Assembly: GCA_030704615.1 (NCBI GenBank)
Contig: CM060733.1
Coordinates: 47,614,001 to 47,678,000, forward strand
DNA from: Takakia lepidozioides
Lineage: Eukaryota; Streptophyta; Takakiopsida; Takakiales; Takakiaceae
Length of the DNA stretch: 64,000 nucleotides
Reading direction: 5' to 3'
The notes beneath the pieces were generated by a model that ran no database searches, had not been told where the DNA came from, and was given only the letters and a program-made list of their open reading frames with translations. Shown here piece by piece: positions 1-11,498 of the stretch; the first letter of the stretch is position 1; the number at the start of each line of letters is the position of its first letter. The position numbers and the translations under genes were made by a program.

Positions 1-1702
1 AATGACAAGGGATTTGTCTCGAGTATGATGCAAAAAACAAAAAAAAAACAAAACAAAAGCTTCAACCTACAAAACATATCTTAGATCTCTCATTTACGTT
101 TTGGGGCCTGAAAAGGGCTCGTTGACCGCTGACGTGGCAGGTAAACAAGCCCAAAACATATTGCACTCCAAAGGCCATTTTTGGCATAAAATTAGCAATT
201 TTGGAAAAAGCACTTCACCTTGTGGTGTGTGAGCATTACATACACACATCCACCATTGGCTTTTAAAAAATTTGTAGAAAAAAAAGTACTTAATTTGGAG
301 GCACATTTTCTCGTGTCAATTTTGAGATTTCAACCCCCATGTAATTGCATGAATAGCAACCATAGGTGAAAAAATCAGTTGGACCTGCAATTTAGTGGGG
401 TCATAGCCACTCCACTATTGATTTGGAAATGGTGGGTCTTGGGGCAAGCAAAATTTGATAAAGCTAGGTTTTGATTTGGTCAAACCAATTTCTTTCTCAC
501 TTTTTCTTTCGGACCTGATATTTGAAGTCCACTCCAACCAACGCTATAATCTCACAATTTCCACGGTGGACTTGGCTACTTTTTTGGTATGTCATGCATA
601 AATGAGCTGGGCCCATTGCTATAAGGCTGGAATCTCTGGATGATTTTCGGTAGGTTTCTAGGGGCAATTTACTGCAGCTAGGTACCCAAAATTGGTAAAA
701 GTCAAAAAAGGGCTTGGGAACTTCAGGGTTAATCTGGCACATTCGGAAGGAAAAAAAAAACAAAAGAAACAAAAACTGATATATATGTATAGTTCCTTCC
801 GAATATATATATATATATATATATATAGTTCCTTCCGAATGTACCAGATTAAGGTGTCGTCAACGACACCTTAATTCCCAGCCCCTCTTGGAACATGACA
901 ATTCACCTGCCACCTTAATCTGGTTGGTCTTCTGGGCTGGAATTAAGCTCTAACAGGGGCTGGGAATTAAGGTGGCGTTGACACCACCTTAATGCAGAGC
1001 CTGTTTCCGTCTACGGACATGGCTCCTCATCAAGGCTTTTACTTCATTTTTATTTTTATTTTTGGTTTTTGGGGTGAATTGTCATGTTCCCTGTGAGAGC
1101 TGCGAATGACGCCACCTTAATGCCTAGCCTGTTTCAATGGTAGAACATGGCTGTTCGCTTAGGTTTTGTTTTAATTTTAAATATTTTAATTGGTTTTTGG
1201 GTTGGATTCCCATGTGCCGTTTGAATTAGGGTTACCATTCTGGGTTTCTGGCTTCCGTTCCTGCTTTGGGGTTTGGGGTTTATCATTGCGGGCATGGGTT
1301 TTCGGTTTATGGTTTTCCATGGGGGTTTGAAATTTGGGTTGCGGGATCAATGTTTGTAGTTACGGTTTCTCCGTGTTTCTCCGGGTATAGAATTTGTCAT
1401 CAATGCCATGTTTGCCGTATAATCAATTTTATTTCAGTACATGCATCCTCCACTCTTCAGGACTCACGTTCATCCCACATTCATCCATGCCTCTTTCATC
1501 CGTCCATTTTTTATGACATATTCATCCCACATCCATGCATGGAGCACGACATGGTTTGGTCCCTGGCGGCCGACGTGAATTTGCATTCAGAACAGTTTGC
1601 GTCCACAGCCCTTGTATTACCTCGGCTGTAGGCTCTACTTCCATAATTTGCTCACGCTTAAAATCTGCTCACGCTTAAGGATTCTGCTCACGATGCAAAG
1701 CG
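1..1702. other. Intergenic DNA, no gene recognised
   Basis: The stretch is AT-rich with many stops and no ORF I can relate to a protein family. It holds a short AT microsatellite near 803-827, flanked on both sides by the same 14-base block, and an inverted repeat at 853-985. A weak direct repeat of about 50 bases (near 985 and 1109, both containing ACCTTAATGC and a downstream ACATGGCT) follows. I see no RNA gene. Confidence 0.6.
853..985. repeat. Imperfect inverted repeat, MITE-like
   Basis: Arms of about 31-34 bases at 853-886 and 955-985 are reverse complements with a few differences, and share ACCTTAATTCCCAGCCCC on one side and its complement on the other. The loop is 68 bases. The outer tip GGTGTCGTCAACGACACC is itself palindromic. 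This is the shape of a small foldback element; no target duplication was identified. Confidence 0.5.
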
Positions 1703-2400
1703 CACTACAACAGATTTCGGCTTTTACGTCTGCTATTTTCCAGTTATATCAGCATTTTATGACTACATGAATGCCCAGTTAGATAAACCTAGTCAGTTGT
1801 GACAAATGAGTCGTAAGCGCCATAGAGTCATATCTGCCAGTCGTGGAGCTAACTGTTGACGTGGCAACGGGGACGCCTAATCATAGTCATTGATAAGACC
1901 GTAGTAAATGACTGCGAATGCATGTCAGCGTCACGTGGAACGGAAGGGATATGCCACGTGTCACGTCAAAGGGAAGCGACTGGGTCTTCACGACTGGCAT
2001 ATACGACTTCCGCGGATTAACCCGAGGACAGCACGTGGAGGATATCAGGAACGACACGTGGCATGACAAGGTGACTTTCCCATATTAACCCCAGGACAAC
2101 ACGTGGATTAGACTGGACATGACACATGGCATGACAATATGGAGCAGGAGGGTCTTTCGTGACTGGCATATATGACTTCGGATGTTTAATCCCAGGTCCA
2201 CACGTGGAGTCAGTTATGTAGGATGGGGGTGGGGTGGTCGTTATGACTGGAACATATGACTTCCATGGCGCACTCTACACGTGGCACGAATATGGGCGAA
2301 CACGAGGGGTGAAAATGGCACGTGGCGGAGGCTCTGTGGATGGGAGGTAGTCGTGTACATGACCGTAGTCATGGGCCTGACTCTAGCAGCATTGAAACAT
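1703..2400 (+). mobile_element. CACTA-like transposon left end with subterminal repeats
   Basis: The end begins CACTACAACAGAT. The right-hand counterpart, read inward from 30053, is CACTATAACAGAT, one mismatch in 13, and both continue into a similar TATTTT-CAG block and then a shared ATGACTACAT. Behind it come several copies of a block containing GACTGGCATATACGACTTC (near 1990, 2160 and 2243) and many ACGTGGC / CACGTG motifs. Subterminal repeat clusters of this kind are typical of the EnSpm/CACTA superfamily. The bases outside the two ends (GCG on the left, CGT on the right) are not a clean 3-bp target duplication, and I found no CACTA transposase, so the two ends may come from different non-autonomous copies. 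Confidence 0.5.
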
Positions 2401-2523
2401 GAAAGCACATTTGAAATTGGGACATCGATTCAAATACAACGTGACTTAATGTTCTGAGATCCGTTCCATAATCTAATCCAGTGCTGCTACAAAATGCACA
2501 AAGCTGCAAAGTAGATAATTTGG

Positions 2524-3347
2524 GTGCCGCCATCGAATACGTGGTTCAGATTGCCTTCCGGCAATACCACATTACCCACCCTCGATCCAACCACTCACTA
2601 TGGATTCCAGCCAGGAAAGACACCTTCTAGAAATGTAGGTGGGGACCCTCCTCACCTAAAACGGGTATGTGGATTGAGCTCTCCGAAGCTAGATTGCTTG
2701 GGCTCCACAAGTGGTTGATGACTCACTGCTTTGTTGCTTTGGGGGATCGAGTTTGGCAACAAGTTTCTGGCATACCCATGGGTTTTTCCTGTTCTCCTCT
2801 ATGGTGTAACATTTACTTCTTGTCATATGAACTGAGATTCATCCTCCGTTTGGCTGCTCTAGGACAGTTCCAGCTTATGGCTAAATTCAAATCAGCCTTC
2901 CGGTACATTGATAACATATGCTGGTTGAATGTTGGTGATGCTAAGCTATTTCTTGATCCTTCTACAGACAAAAATAGCTTAAACCCATGGTGGGTTTACC
3001 CACTCAATGTAGTGTGTTGGATCCCGATACTGGTTTATTTCAGTTCCGGAAATATGATAAGAGAAGGATGCTGCCTTTTTCTTACACATAGTACATCCAG
3101 TTCCTTTCTAACCGACCTGTTAATCAGTCTTACAATGTGGTGGTCTCCCAGGCTTTCCCTATTCTGTATATTTCCAGCAGCACTGACTTTGCCTGGAATG
3201 AATGTTGTGTTCTTATCCAAACCCTTGGGAGGAATGGTTTCAAGACCAAGAAGCTGGTTCGAATCCTCATTAAGTTCCTGGAACATGGCTCTTTTCCTGG
3301 TCTCCACTTCCCGTTACACGAGCTTATCACCAAGCTCAGAGGTATAA
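2524..3347 (+). pseudogene. Reverse transcriptase fragment, inactive copy
   Basis: This is a plus-strand relic of the same reverse transcriptase found intact at 9742-8345. It starts in the palm region just after motif A and carries motif B (GIPMGFSCSPLWCN) and motif C. The catalytic YIDD of motif C reads YIDN, so the second aspartate is lost. The thumb region follows in a shifted frame (QFRKYDKRRMLPFSYT, then a stop) and lacks about 84 bases present in the other copy, so the gene is broken by at least one frameshift, a deletion and stops. Downstream, to about 3825, lies a 3' leader resembling 7680-7940 on the other strand, including the shared GTATGCACTCC motif. Confidence 0.75.
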
Positions 3348-3825
3348 TGGATTCCACATGACCTTATACATGTCCTCTTTTGATTCAAGTGACTGATATG
3401 TATTTCCACATGGCCGTATACATGTCCTCTTTATTCAAGTGGCTGATATGTATTGTAGGGGAGGAAGTAGGTTTTCAAATCCCTTTTGATAATCTTGTCC
3501 GGGGATTTGGAACTACTTTTGCAGTGGGAGAAACCTTATGAAGGGGTCTAGTATGCACTCCCTTACGGGGAACTGGCCGGTTGCATCAGTGTTCTTTTCA
3601 TGTTTTTCCATCTATACCAGATGGACTCTAAACAGTGTTTTCACCTGCTTTATAAAGGTTTTCTATCCATACCGGAAGAATTACCTGGGTGGACACTAAA
3701 ATACCTCTAAAAATGGCCTATAATTTTTCATTCCTCTTTTATTGACTTTCATCTATACCAGATGAGTCACCAGAGAATGAGGAATTACCTCCGTAGGGGT
3801 TGTGACACTGACATCCTATCTATAG

Positions 3826-5444
3826 TTTTTCCATCCATGCCGGATGAAAAATACCAAGATTTGAATTCGTTTTATTCCTCCTTTATGCCTTTTTTTCCGT
3901 ACTGGATGAGGCTTTCTCTTAGGGGATGATGAATTACATGTTAGGATGAGAAACCGCTGCCTTGGATGATGTGTACTGCTTTTTCATCCTGCTGATGGAC
4001 CCTCTCCAAATAAATGAACCTATTTACTTTTTTCATCTGAACCGAATGAAAAAAACAGCTTAAGATGGCCCTGGAGAATTGTTTAATTACCCTTAATTAT
4101 TGCTAATTAAGGAGTGAAACCCTAACCCCTACCCTATAATCTACTGTTTAAACCTAGCTAACGGATGCCATCTGTCGGGTTTTCGAGATAAAGGGTGTTG
4201 ATTATTCATCCTCCGCGGATGAAAAATCAGGCTGTGCCCTAGGGTGTCTCTCCCACCGTCAGCTGCACTCCTCGTGCTTCTGAGCTCTGAGTCTCTAAGG
4301 ATGAGGAGGTCTGGTTTTTGTAAAAAATAGACAACCTGATAAGGCAATGACAGGCCGTTTTCAGACCTGGATTTGTTGTGGAATGGAGCATAGTGAGGTT
4401 CTATTTGCAAAACATGGCATTAGCCTTTTGTGAAACAGTGATGGTAAGCTCTAAAGGACTCTGGCCAGTGATTAGTTACTTTATTTTGCCATATGAACAG
4501 CCACCTGCATTGTATGATTTATCTTGGCCAAGTGGGCTTGGTCTTGGGCACTCAAATTGTATGTGTGTCCATATATGGATGCTGTGACAGGGCAGTCTTT
4601 TCTTCCATGCCAAAATGCCTTACATGATGCATATCTTGGGGCAACTGTACATGATGTAGAATGAAGTTGCAGTCAGTCTCGTCATGCCCAAAGTGATCAT
4701 TTGGTTGCATGTTTGGAGTCTTATTTACTGCAGGCTGGGCCAGCAAGAGTCCTGTGTACACAGGTCTTGAATCTGTACAATGACAGGTTGTTCTTACCTA
4801 CCCAGAAGGCCTTGCACGAACGCTTTGGGATGCTTACATTTGGCCAAATGTGAAGCTGCAATATGGCTTGCCATGCCCAAGAAGTTTTCTTGGTGGCATG
4901 CCCAAGTGTAATTAATTGCAGGCTGGTCCTTTCAGCTGCCTGTGAGAACATTCCCTGAATGTGTTGTAGGGCAGGTTGTTCTTACCTACCTTGCATAATG
5001 CTTGTCTTGGATCACTTCAAGGTACTTGTGTATACATATCTTGGATTTGTAATGTGGCAAGATGTTCTTATATGCCCATGATATCTTGCATGGTGCATAT
5101 CTTATGGATGATGTAATTTGAGGCTGCAATCTGACTTATATTGTGCAAGAGGATCACTTGGGTACATGACAAGAATCTGATTATGAACATACCCCGCCCT
5201 CCCACCCTGTTTTATCATGACTGAACAGGTGGCGTCACTTGGTGTGCTATGACAAGACTGGAAATGTTAGATGGTGCCCTGTCATGGGCTGTTTATGTCT
5301 TTAATTGACAATGACCCTAGTTGGTCTTTTCCATGTCTTGACATGACATGAATATCTTCCCACTCTCTCCCTCTCTCTTATTAACTTTTTCTACCCCCTC
5401 TCTCCCTCTGTGGGTTTTGTTTTTGTGAGCAGCACAAAAGAGAG
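3826..5444 (+). repeat. LTR-like terminal repeat, plus-oriented, deleted copy
   Basis: This block aligns with 14242-16624 along its length, apart from about 775 bases (14695-15473) that are absent here: the text passes from TCTGAGCTC directly to CTAAGGATGAGGAGG. It carries many small GGATGAA / TTCATCC motifs, as do the minus-oriented repeats. It ends in GACATGAATATCTTCCC, the same terminal pattern seen (inverted) at the start of the minus-oriented repeat at 5441. I read it as the 3' terminal repeat of the plus-oriented element whose reverse transcriptase relic lies at 2524-3347. No gene is recognised within it. Confidence 0.55.
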
Positions 5445-7678
5445 GGAAGATACTATGTCTTGTCGGGACATGGATAGGACCAAACATGGTCAATGTCAAT
5501 TTTTACAACAAATCAACCTCATGAAGAGGCATTATCAGTCAAACTCCACTTCTAATCAGATCTTATGATGACCTCCATTACATTTCAAAGACAAAGAATC
5601 TACCTGGTAGATTTCAATGACAAGAAAATACGGGTGGGAGGGTGGGATTACTTAGAAGATCCCCTCCTTATAATAATCCGGCTTTATATTCTAAGGAACA
5701 GTATGCTAAACAAGTGTTCAGCCTGTTTTTATGCCTGTTTTAGAATTATAAGCTATGGGTGGCATCTAAGCAAACAATTAAATGTTTACCTATATCATGC
5801 AATAGTACTGCTCATCTGGAACCCAAAAGTTCCAGCTATTTTCCATTAATCACACAACCGGGATATTAAATCATCTGGTTACTTGACAAGATAACCAGTT
5901 TTTTAATAACAAAAACCCAGAGCTTATCTGCTACATTTTCAGAACTTCTTGTAATCATGACACAAAGTCAAAACTCATTGCATTGTTTAGTAAGCTTGAT
6001 TTCCCAGAACTGCTTTCTACTGCAGTGTTCTGTATCAGAATATGCCATAGCTAGCAAAAAACATAGCTATCTTTTTTGTAACATAAAATCCAGAGCCATG
6101 TTGTAGGTTAATCAGTCTTTGATTACCAAGCAACAGCAGGGGCTTCTCTTTAAAACAACCAGACCTGGTTTATGTTTGGGGTCATTATGTTACAACCTTG
6201 ACAAGGTGTTTGCACAAACACAACTGTATACAATCTGTAATTACAGAGTGACATGAAGAGGTAGCAGTTTACTTACCTTAGCAGATTGTATGCAAGGTAA
6301 GAAGGAAAGGGGGTTCAGACATCCACAGAGGTTCCATATATTGAGCACATAAAGGCATACAAGGCTCAGTATAAACCATATGCAAGCTCTGGCCTCTCCC
6401 CTACCGTGTTGCTTGAAAGTATACATATCATAGTAGCAAATCGTGCTCTAAGCATGAAAAAAGAGCATATATTTGGTCTGGAAACCCTACTTCCAGTACC
6501 ATATTTCAATGCGGCGGAAATCATAACCCAGAGTCCTTAATAGAATTCATGTGTTCTAAAAAGGCTCGCTAATGCACTTGCTACTTCAACACATAGATAA
6601 AAGTTGTAAGCATATCCAGATTGGTCATGTAGTGAGGCAAAAATGAGACATCTCCCTGGATAATCAGCTGATGTCGATGTCACTTCACTTGCAGGTTTGT
6701 CATCAGATTCAAGCTTCAAAAATCACATTAAGTGAGGACCCTCACATGGTCCCATCACAAGCCCCCACAAGAACCAACAGGTTAGTGAGAATTGTGGAAC
6801 CCCAGGTGAATCGGGTCTCACGCTTGTTATCGTTGTACAACATGAGTTCTAAAGCAAGAATCAGTTCTAAACACAAGCAAGGTTATCCACAACCTTAATC
6901 GATTGCGGAAGAGGACTCGACATCGCTCCAAGCACTTGACAATCAACAGCACAAACAAGCAATGGTTTGCTTGAAATCTATGCGCATTTTAACAGTGAAG
7001 AAACCCCCTGAGCTTTTATGAGCAGTGCTGAAACTTAATGATCCAGAGAGGATCTACAAGCAGTCAGGCAGCCTAAGGTAGATTGCCCGCCAAGGGAATA
7101 GGTCACCATACTGAGGGAATTGAAGCACCGCCGCCGTTACGCCTCCCAAGGGAGATGAGAAAGGACTGGAATCTTGCCAGAGTACTTGTAAACAGCATTG
7201 AAGCGTCTCCATAGCCATCAAAATCATAAAATTCGTGCTAAGAGATCCCTCTGACACCATCACTTCATCTCCCGTAGAGAAAACGCACAGTATCGTGCAA
7301 GTTTTATGGCAGGAGAGGAAATATGGCAAACCATTGCGATTTCATCCATGTGGGATGAAAAATAAGAAATGAAAGGTGAATATTCCCCTGTTGTCATCGC
7401 CATGTCATCCAGCAGGGATGACATCCTAAAATCGATGACCAGAACCTGGCATTCATTAGGGTTAGATATAAATGACCTTAATAATCAAAAGGAACCAGGT
7501 AAAAAATGATAACCATAATTAACATTTAATGGAATTCATCCATTATTAACTATATCCGGTATGGATGAAGATAGCATAAAGTTAATTATAGTTTAGTCAA
7601 AAATTACCTTAGTACCAAACCCTCTGGGTTATGGAATAGGTTACCAACAGGATCCATGTACAGAGGGAGAGAGAGGGA
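5437..7678 (-). repeat. Terminal direct repeat, 3' copy
   Basis: Read on the minus strand this is the downstream repeat of the element. It begins in a TCCCTCTCTCTCC pyrimidine tract and ends in AGTATCTTCCCTCTC. It includes the conserved stem-loop block at 6743-6808 and several GGATGAA motifs near its 5' end. ORFs in it (for example 7054-7329) are duplicated exactly in the partner repeat and match no family I know, so I do not call them genes. Confidence 0.75.
6735..6815 (-). other. Conserved stem-loop block in the terminal repeat (copy 1)
   Basis: On the minus strand the block reads CACCTGGGGTTCCACAA, then a loop containing TCACTAAC, then TTGT-GAT-GGGACC and ATGTG. GGTTCC/GGGACC and ACAA/TTGT can pair, as can most of the outer CACCT arm. 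The same block lies at 13207-13287, 15084-15162 (plus sense) and 17838-17908 (minus sense), and the pairing arms differ while still pairing. Its function is unknown. Confidence 0.5.
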
Positions 7679-7954
7679 TCCCACCAGCCTGCCCTTGGTA
7701 TGGCATTCCCTTATGGGATGAGTGTGGTATGCACTCACCCCGTAAGGAGTGCATACCAGACCCATTCTCATAAAAACTCTCCCTTCTCTTTGTAGTCTTC
7801 ATCGCTGGTTTTTCTATTTTAGAAAAACCAGATGGATATGAAGGTCTACACTCACATCTCCCATGGTCAAAAAAAAGGAGGAAAACTGCAAAGGAAAAAG
7901 GTATACAATCATGTAAGAATGAGTGCAGAGTGTACCTTTTAATCTTTCAATGAG

Positions 7955-8344
7955 CTATTGTAAAGGGAAGAAAAGACCAGGGAAGGAGCCCTGCTCAAGG
8001 AAACTTATCAAAATCCGGGTTAGTTTTTTGGTTTTGAAACCATTCCTCCCAAGGGTATGTATGAGAATATAGCATTCATTCCAAGCAAGATTAACACTGC
8101 TAGAAATATACAAAATCGGAAAGGCTTGTGAAATCACTACATTGTAGGATTGATTCACAGGTCTATTGGATAAGAACTGGATATACTGAGTATAAGAGAA
8201 AGGCAAGAGTCTTCTCTTATCATATTTCTGAAATTGAAACTCACCTGAGTCTGGGTTTAACACAGAGATCTGAACGTTCATAAAACATGCTTCCAAACCT
8301 TCATATTGGGATCCTGGCTTGGTTCTCAACAATTCAGGTTTCAT
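7955..8344 (-). CDS. Reverse transcriptase thumb region, separated from the palm by one stop codon
   Basis: This 129-codon frame follows the palm ORF directly: the palm ends in NVV, a TAA, then ATG with no shift of frame. Its sequence has the look of the thumb or connection domain of the same enzyme: FQKYDKRRLLPFSYTQYIQF, then SNRPVNQSYN and SQAFPILYISS. The plus-strand relic at 2524-3347 keeps the KYDKRR part in a different arrangement, with TGT where the TAA stands here. The stop may be a recent mutation or may be read through. Without this part the enzyme would lack its thumb. No endonuclease domain is visible after it. Confidence 0.6.
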   Translation of the reverse strand: MKPELLRTKPGSQYEGLEACFMNVQISVLNPDSGEFQFQKYDKRRLLPFSYTQYIQFLSNRPVNQSYNVVISQAFPILYISSSVNLAWNECYILIHTLGRNGFKTKKLTRILISFLEQGSFPGLFFPLQ

Positions 8345-9742
8345 TTACACAACATTCAATGGGTAAATCCACCATGGATTACTGCTGCTCTTGTCTGCGT
8401 CAGGATTAAGGAATAACATAGCATTGCCAATATTAAGCCAACAGATGTCATCTATATATCTGAAAGCATATTGAAACTTAGGCATCAATTGATATTGTCC
8501 AAGAGCTGCCAGTCTCAAGATAAATTTAAGCTCATAGGAAAGGAAATATATGTTGCACCATAATGGTGAACACGAAAATCCCATAGGAATACCTGACACT
8601 TGATGCCAAACACGGTCACCCAATGCTACGAAGCAGTGGGACATCAACCACTTGTGGAGCTGAAGCAACTTGGCTTCAGGAAGCTCTATCCAAGTACCAT
8701 TCTTTGGGGAAGAAAGACTCCACTTGCACTTCCCGAAGATCCCGTTTTTGGTTTGGATCCAAATGGTGTGATGTGACCTTGGGTGGTTTACATGATATTG
8801 CTGGAAAGCAATTTTGATCACGTATTCAATAGCATCACCCAGATTATCGTCACCTGCCAAAAGGATGTTTTCATAGCATTGGGTAATGTCAGCCACAAAC
8901 ACATCATAGATTTTTGCAGGGAGGTTTAAAGTGAAATCAGTGATGCTGTCTATAATCCAATACATGGCAGTAGACACTTTGAAAAATTGTTTGTAGGTGT
9001 CTAAACGTGCTTTGGCCCATTCCTTGACCAAGGGTAATAGGAACATAGTGGCACGTGTAAGAAGACAAGCAATTTCACTGAACACACAATTATGTGCATT
9101 GGTAATCCAACGGTACTTTTTTTTGTGTAGCTTGTATATTCCCATCATGTAGGGAAGACTACAAAAAGCCACCTCAACTTCAGGGATCAGATTCTGTACC
9201 TCAGTAAACAGGCTTTCCAAGACTGAATCAGGTGATGACCATACCTCATTTTGGGTGCATGGTTTGAAATCCTTACCCATAAGTCGGTGATAAGCTTGGG
9301 TTCGGATGTGCTTCACACAAAGAAAACATACGTTGTTGTTAGCCTTATCAAGACCAGACATGTACAAGTGTTTAAGAAGCCAATCCAGTTCCTCCCGAGC
9401 TTCTTTTTTGACAAGTGGGTTACCCTCATGATGAGAGTAATTGCACCGTGTCAAACTGGCTTTTTTCTTCAGCCTGTCCCAACATGTAATCTTCAACCAT
9501 TGACAGCATTCTACTATCCAGGGTTCTGAAATGTTCACATGAAGAATGTCACATGTTTTAGAGAAGGCAGAAGCTATCTCTATAACAACATCCTTTATTA
9601 AGATTTTTTTTAATGGAACGTGGTTCATACCTAGGCTGAAGAGTTCTCTCAGCTTGGGATGTCTTATAATGTTCAGATCCATAGTTCTGACATGTTGTAT
9701 GGGGGCAGAATCAGTTATTTGGATCTCAGCCAAAGTATCCAC
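8345..9742 (-). CDS. Reverse transcriptase, palm and fingers
   Basis: This 465-codon open frame copies element RNA into DNA. Recognisable motifs are a fingers motif near residue 205 (GIYKLHKKKYRWIT), motif A at 285 (DITQCYENI), motif B at 384 (GIPMGFSCSPLWCN) and motif C at 429-432 (YIDD), so all three catalytic aspartates are present. The first codon of the frame is GTG and the frame is open upstream; the first ATG is at about 9682. No start is therefore obvious, and translation may depend on fusion with the gag-like frame or on splicing. The RYIDD core with IPMG differs from gypsy/copia enzymes and is nearer to Penelope-like or telomerase-type enzymes, as judged by eye. No GIY-YIG, RNase H or integrase domain is visible. 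Confidence 0.8.
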   Translation of the reverse strand: MDTLAEIQITDSAPIQHVRTMDLNIIRHPKLRELFSLGMNHVPLKKILIKDVVIEIASAFSKTCDILHVNISEPWIVECCQWLKITCWDRLKKKASLTRCNYSHHEGNPLVKKEAREELDWLLKHLYMSGLDKANNNVCFLCVKHIRTQAYHRLMGKDFKPCTQNEVWSSPDSVLESLFTEVQNLIPEVEVAFCSLPYMMGIYKLHKKKYRWITNAHNCVFSEIACLLTRATMFLLPLVKEWAKARLDTYKQFFKVSTAMYWIIDSITDFTLNLPAKIYDVFVADITQCYENILLAGDDNLGDAIEYVIKIAFQQYHVNHPRSHHTIWIQTKNGIFGKCKWSLSSPKNGTWIELPEAKLLQLHKWLMSHCFVALGDRVWHQVSGIPMGFSCSPLWCNIYFLSYELKFILRLAALGQYQLMPKFQYAFRYIDDICWLNIGNAMLFLNPDADKSSSNPWWIYPLNVV

Positions 9743-9967
9743 ATCACAAAAAGCCTTGAACCTCTTGGCTGTGGCAAAGTTTCAAAACAATCAAAATTGC
9801 TGAATGAAGATACCATTGGTTCACCCATTGCAATATTTTAAATCGAACTCATACTTGTCCGGTACCTTTAAGAGGGCATGTACAATGCAATGGCAAAATT
9901 TGAAATCATTCAAAAGTCGGCACATCAAGCACCATTGGTTCCTCCTGTGAACCATTTTTTATTGATC

Positions 9968-10260
9968 TCATACTTGTCCGAAATTCAAGAATGCTTCTTT
10001 TATCATACCCTTAGGACTTATCCATTCCATAGCCCGGTTAGGGTACACCATGTGTACAAAACCAATTGGGGCTGGTTTTGATGCATGGGTGATGAAGTTC
10101 CGGCCATGGGCATGTATCTCAATTCTTCTGATTCCATCTTCTTGAAAAAACATTTCATCTGCACAACTAAAGTAGAAATGCATACCATGAGAGAGGCGGT
10201 TACAGGTCCATCCACGAGTTGAAGTCTCTCTTGTGGATTGGGGAAAACTCCCCGTTGCCT
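9968..10260 (-). CDS. Gag-proximal reading frame, possibly reached by -1 frameshift
   Basis: The frame overlaps the end of the gag-like ORF. From about residue 35 it gives a sensible sequence (TSTRGWTCNRLSHGMHFYF, then IRRIEIHAHGRNFITHASK) that continues where the gag frame stops at SWMDL. It contains two spaced cysteines and histidines but no canonical CCHC knuckle. It ends in a stop about 165 bases before the upstream-open part of the reverse transcriptase frame. I infer a ribosomal frameshift or a disabling indel; the family is not recognised. Confidence 0.4.
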
Positions 10261-11498
10261 TGCCTATTTCGAAAAGGCTCTTGGCTGGCGATATTGATAG
10301 CAGTGCTGGAACTGGAACCTGAACCTCCAAAAGGAGTTCTGGTCATCGTCTTTGAGCTGTCAGAGTTGTTGTTAGAATGCTGCCCACGGCCAGAGTGCCC
10401 ACCTCTTTGGTACGAGCCTCTGCCTCTTACAGGTGTGCTTCTGCCTCTGTTGTTACCAGTCTTGCCTTGCTGCGGAGGAGTTTGTCCATCCGGGCGCTGC
10501 CTTTTGTAGCCACTGAATTGTGGTTTTGGAAGGCTGTCAGAAAAAACTCCAGGCTTAATCATCTTCTCAACATATCTGGCACCTTTTGCTTCACCCATTT
10601 TGCTAAGTAATTTAGCATTAGGTTCTGCAGCAAATTCGCATGCGGCCTCCATGATAATCTCCCGTGTCATTTGAAAGGTTATCTGTGCCAAGACCGCTGA
10701 CCTGGCAGCTTTCATCATCCATACCAAGAAGTTGTAATACTTTGCCTGTATAGATGGGTAAGCATCATTGGGGAAGAACACCGTCAGATTGTTGAGCATG
10801 AACCATACAAGGTGGTCAAACCAAGCAACACTTCCCATGCAAGATGACGGCGCACCTCCAGATCCACAATTACATCTGATGTACGGCCTATGCCAGTTAA
10901 ACAACTGACTTTTGTGGTTCCGAGACCTTGTCGAACCAATAGGCATGTCATTCTTTGTCCTTAGAGTCATGTTGTCCCCTTTCTCACAAAGCTTGTAGTA
11001 GAAGGTTTTCAATGGCCAAGAAACAGCAATAGGTTCTTTTTTGAACCTTTGGATCCCTTCTTTTGCATCTGCTGCACACCTATTGCGTTCAGCAGGTGTA
11101 AGGTTGGCCCATTTGACCCACATGTCAATTGATATGGGTGCAATCAGATTGATATTGGCTTGGGGGTGCCACATCATGTGGTCGTTGTTAGCAACCTCAA
11201 GCTCCACGGCTCTAGGGGGCATCCAAGGGACAAACTGCAGGTTACCTGGAGTTGCTCCCGCAGCCCTTTCTTGCTCCACTTGGGAAAGTTCCACTTGTTC
11301 ACAGAAGTCCCTCATTGCATCCAATTCCCCTTCAGGTACCACCATGTTCCCGAGTATGGGATGGTTAGTGACGGACGGAATGAAGTCTTTTTCCATTGTG
11401 TTGGAGGACTTCTGTGTGGGAGCTGACTGCTCATCATCAGGGTTAGCAATTCTGAGTGCTTCCTCAATTGCAGCTCCTTTCTTCTCCCAAAACGTCAT
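10200..11498 (-). CDS. Gag-like structural protein of the retroelement
   Basis: This 432-codon frame lies between the 5' terminal repeat and the reverse transcriptase, the position of gag. The central part is tryptophan-rich and probably helical. Residues about 340-400 form a basic, low-complexity tail rich in R, G, Q, N and S (for example RGRGSYQRGGHSGRG), suggesting RNA binding without a zinc knuckle. A short N-terminal frame at 11803-11495 overlaps it by four bases and probably belongs to the same protein. A degraded copy of that N-terminal part lies at 17036-16728. The assignment as gag is by position and composition only. Confidence 0.55.
   Translation of the reverse strand: MTFWEKKGAAIEEALRIANPDDEQSAPTQKSSNTMEKDFIPSVTNHPILGNMVVPEGELDAMRDFCEQVELSQVEQERAAGATPGNLQFVPWMPPRAVELEVANNDHMMWHPQANINLIAPISIDMWVKWANLTPAERNRCAADAKEGIQRFKKEPIAVSWPLKTFYYKLCEKGDNMTLRTKNDMPIGSTRSRNHKSQLFNWHRPYIRCNCGSGGAPSSCMGSVAWFDHLVWFMLNNLTVFFPNDAYPSIQAKYYNFLVWMMKAARSAVLAQITFQMTREIIMEAACEFAAEPNAKLLSKMGEAKGARYVEKMIKPGVFSDSLPKPQFSGYKRQRPDGQTPPQQGKTGNNRGRSTPVRGRGSYQRGGHSGRGQHSNNNSDSSKTMTRTPFGGSGSSSSTAINIASQEPFRNRQGNGEFSPIHKRDFNSWMDL

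Noticed and set aside
1266-1631. 121-codon open frame near the left end
   Set aside because: No family resemblance and no conserved composition; it looks like a chance frame.
6690-6760. Hammerhead ribozyme in the terminal repeat (CTGATGA on the minus strand at about 6707)
   Set aside because: Penelope-like elements often carry hammerheads, but no paired stem II and no CGAAA box follow the CTGATGA here.
7054-7329. 91-codon frame, also at 13526-13801, identical in both terminal repeats
   Set aside because: Identity follows from the youth of the repeats, not from selection; no recognisable domain.
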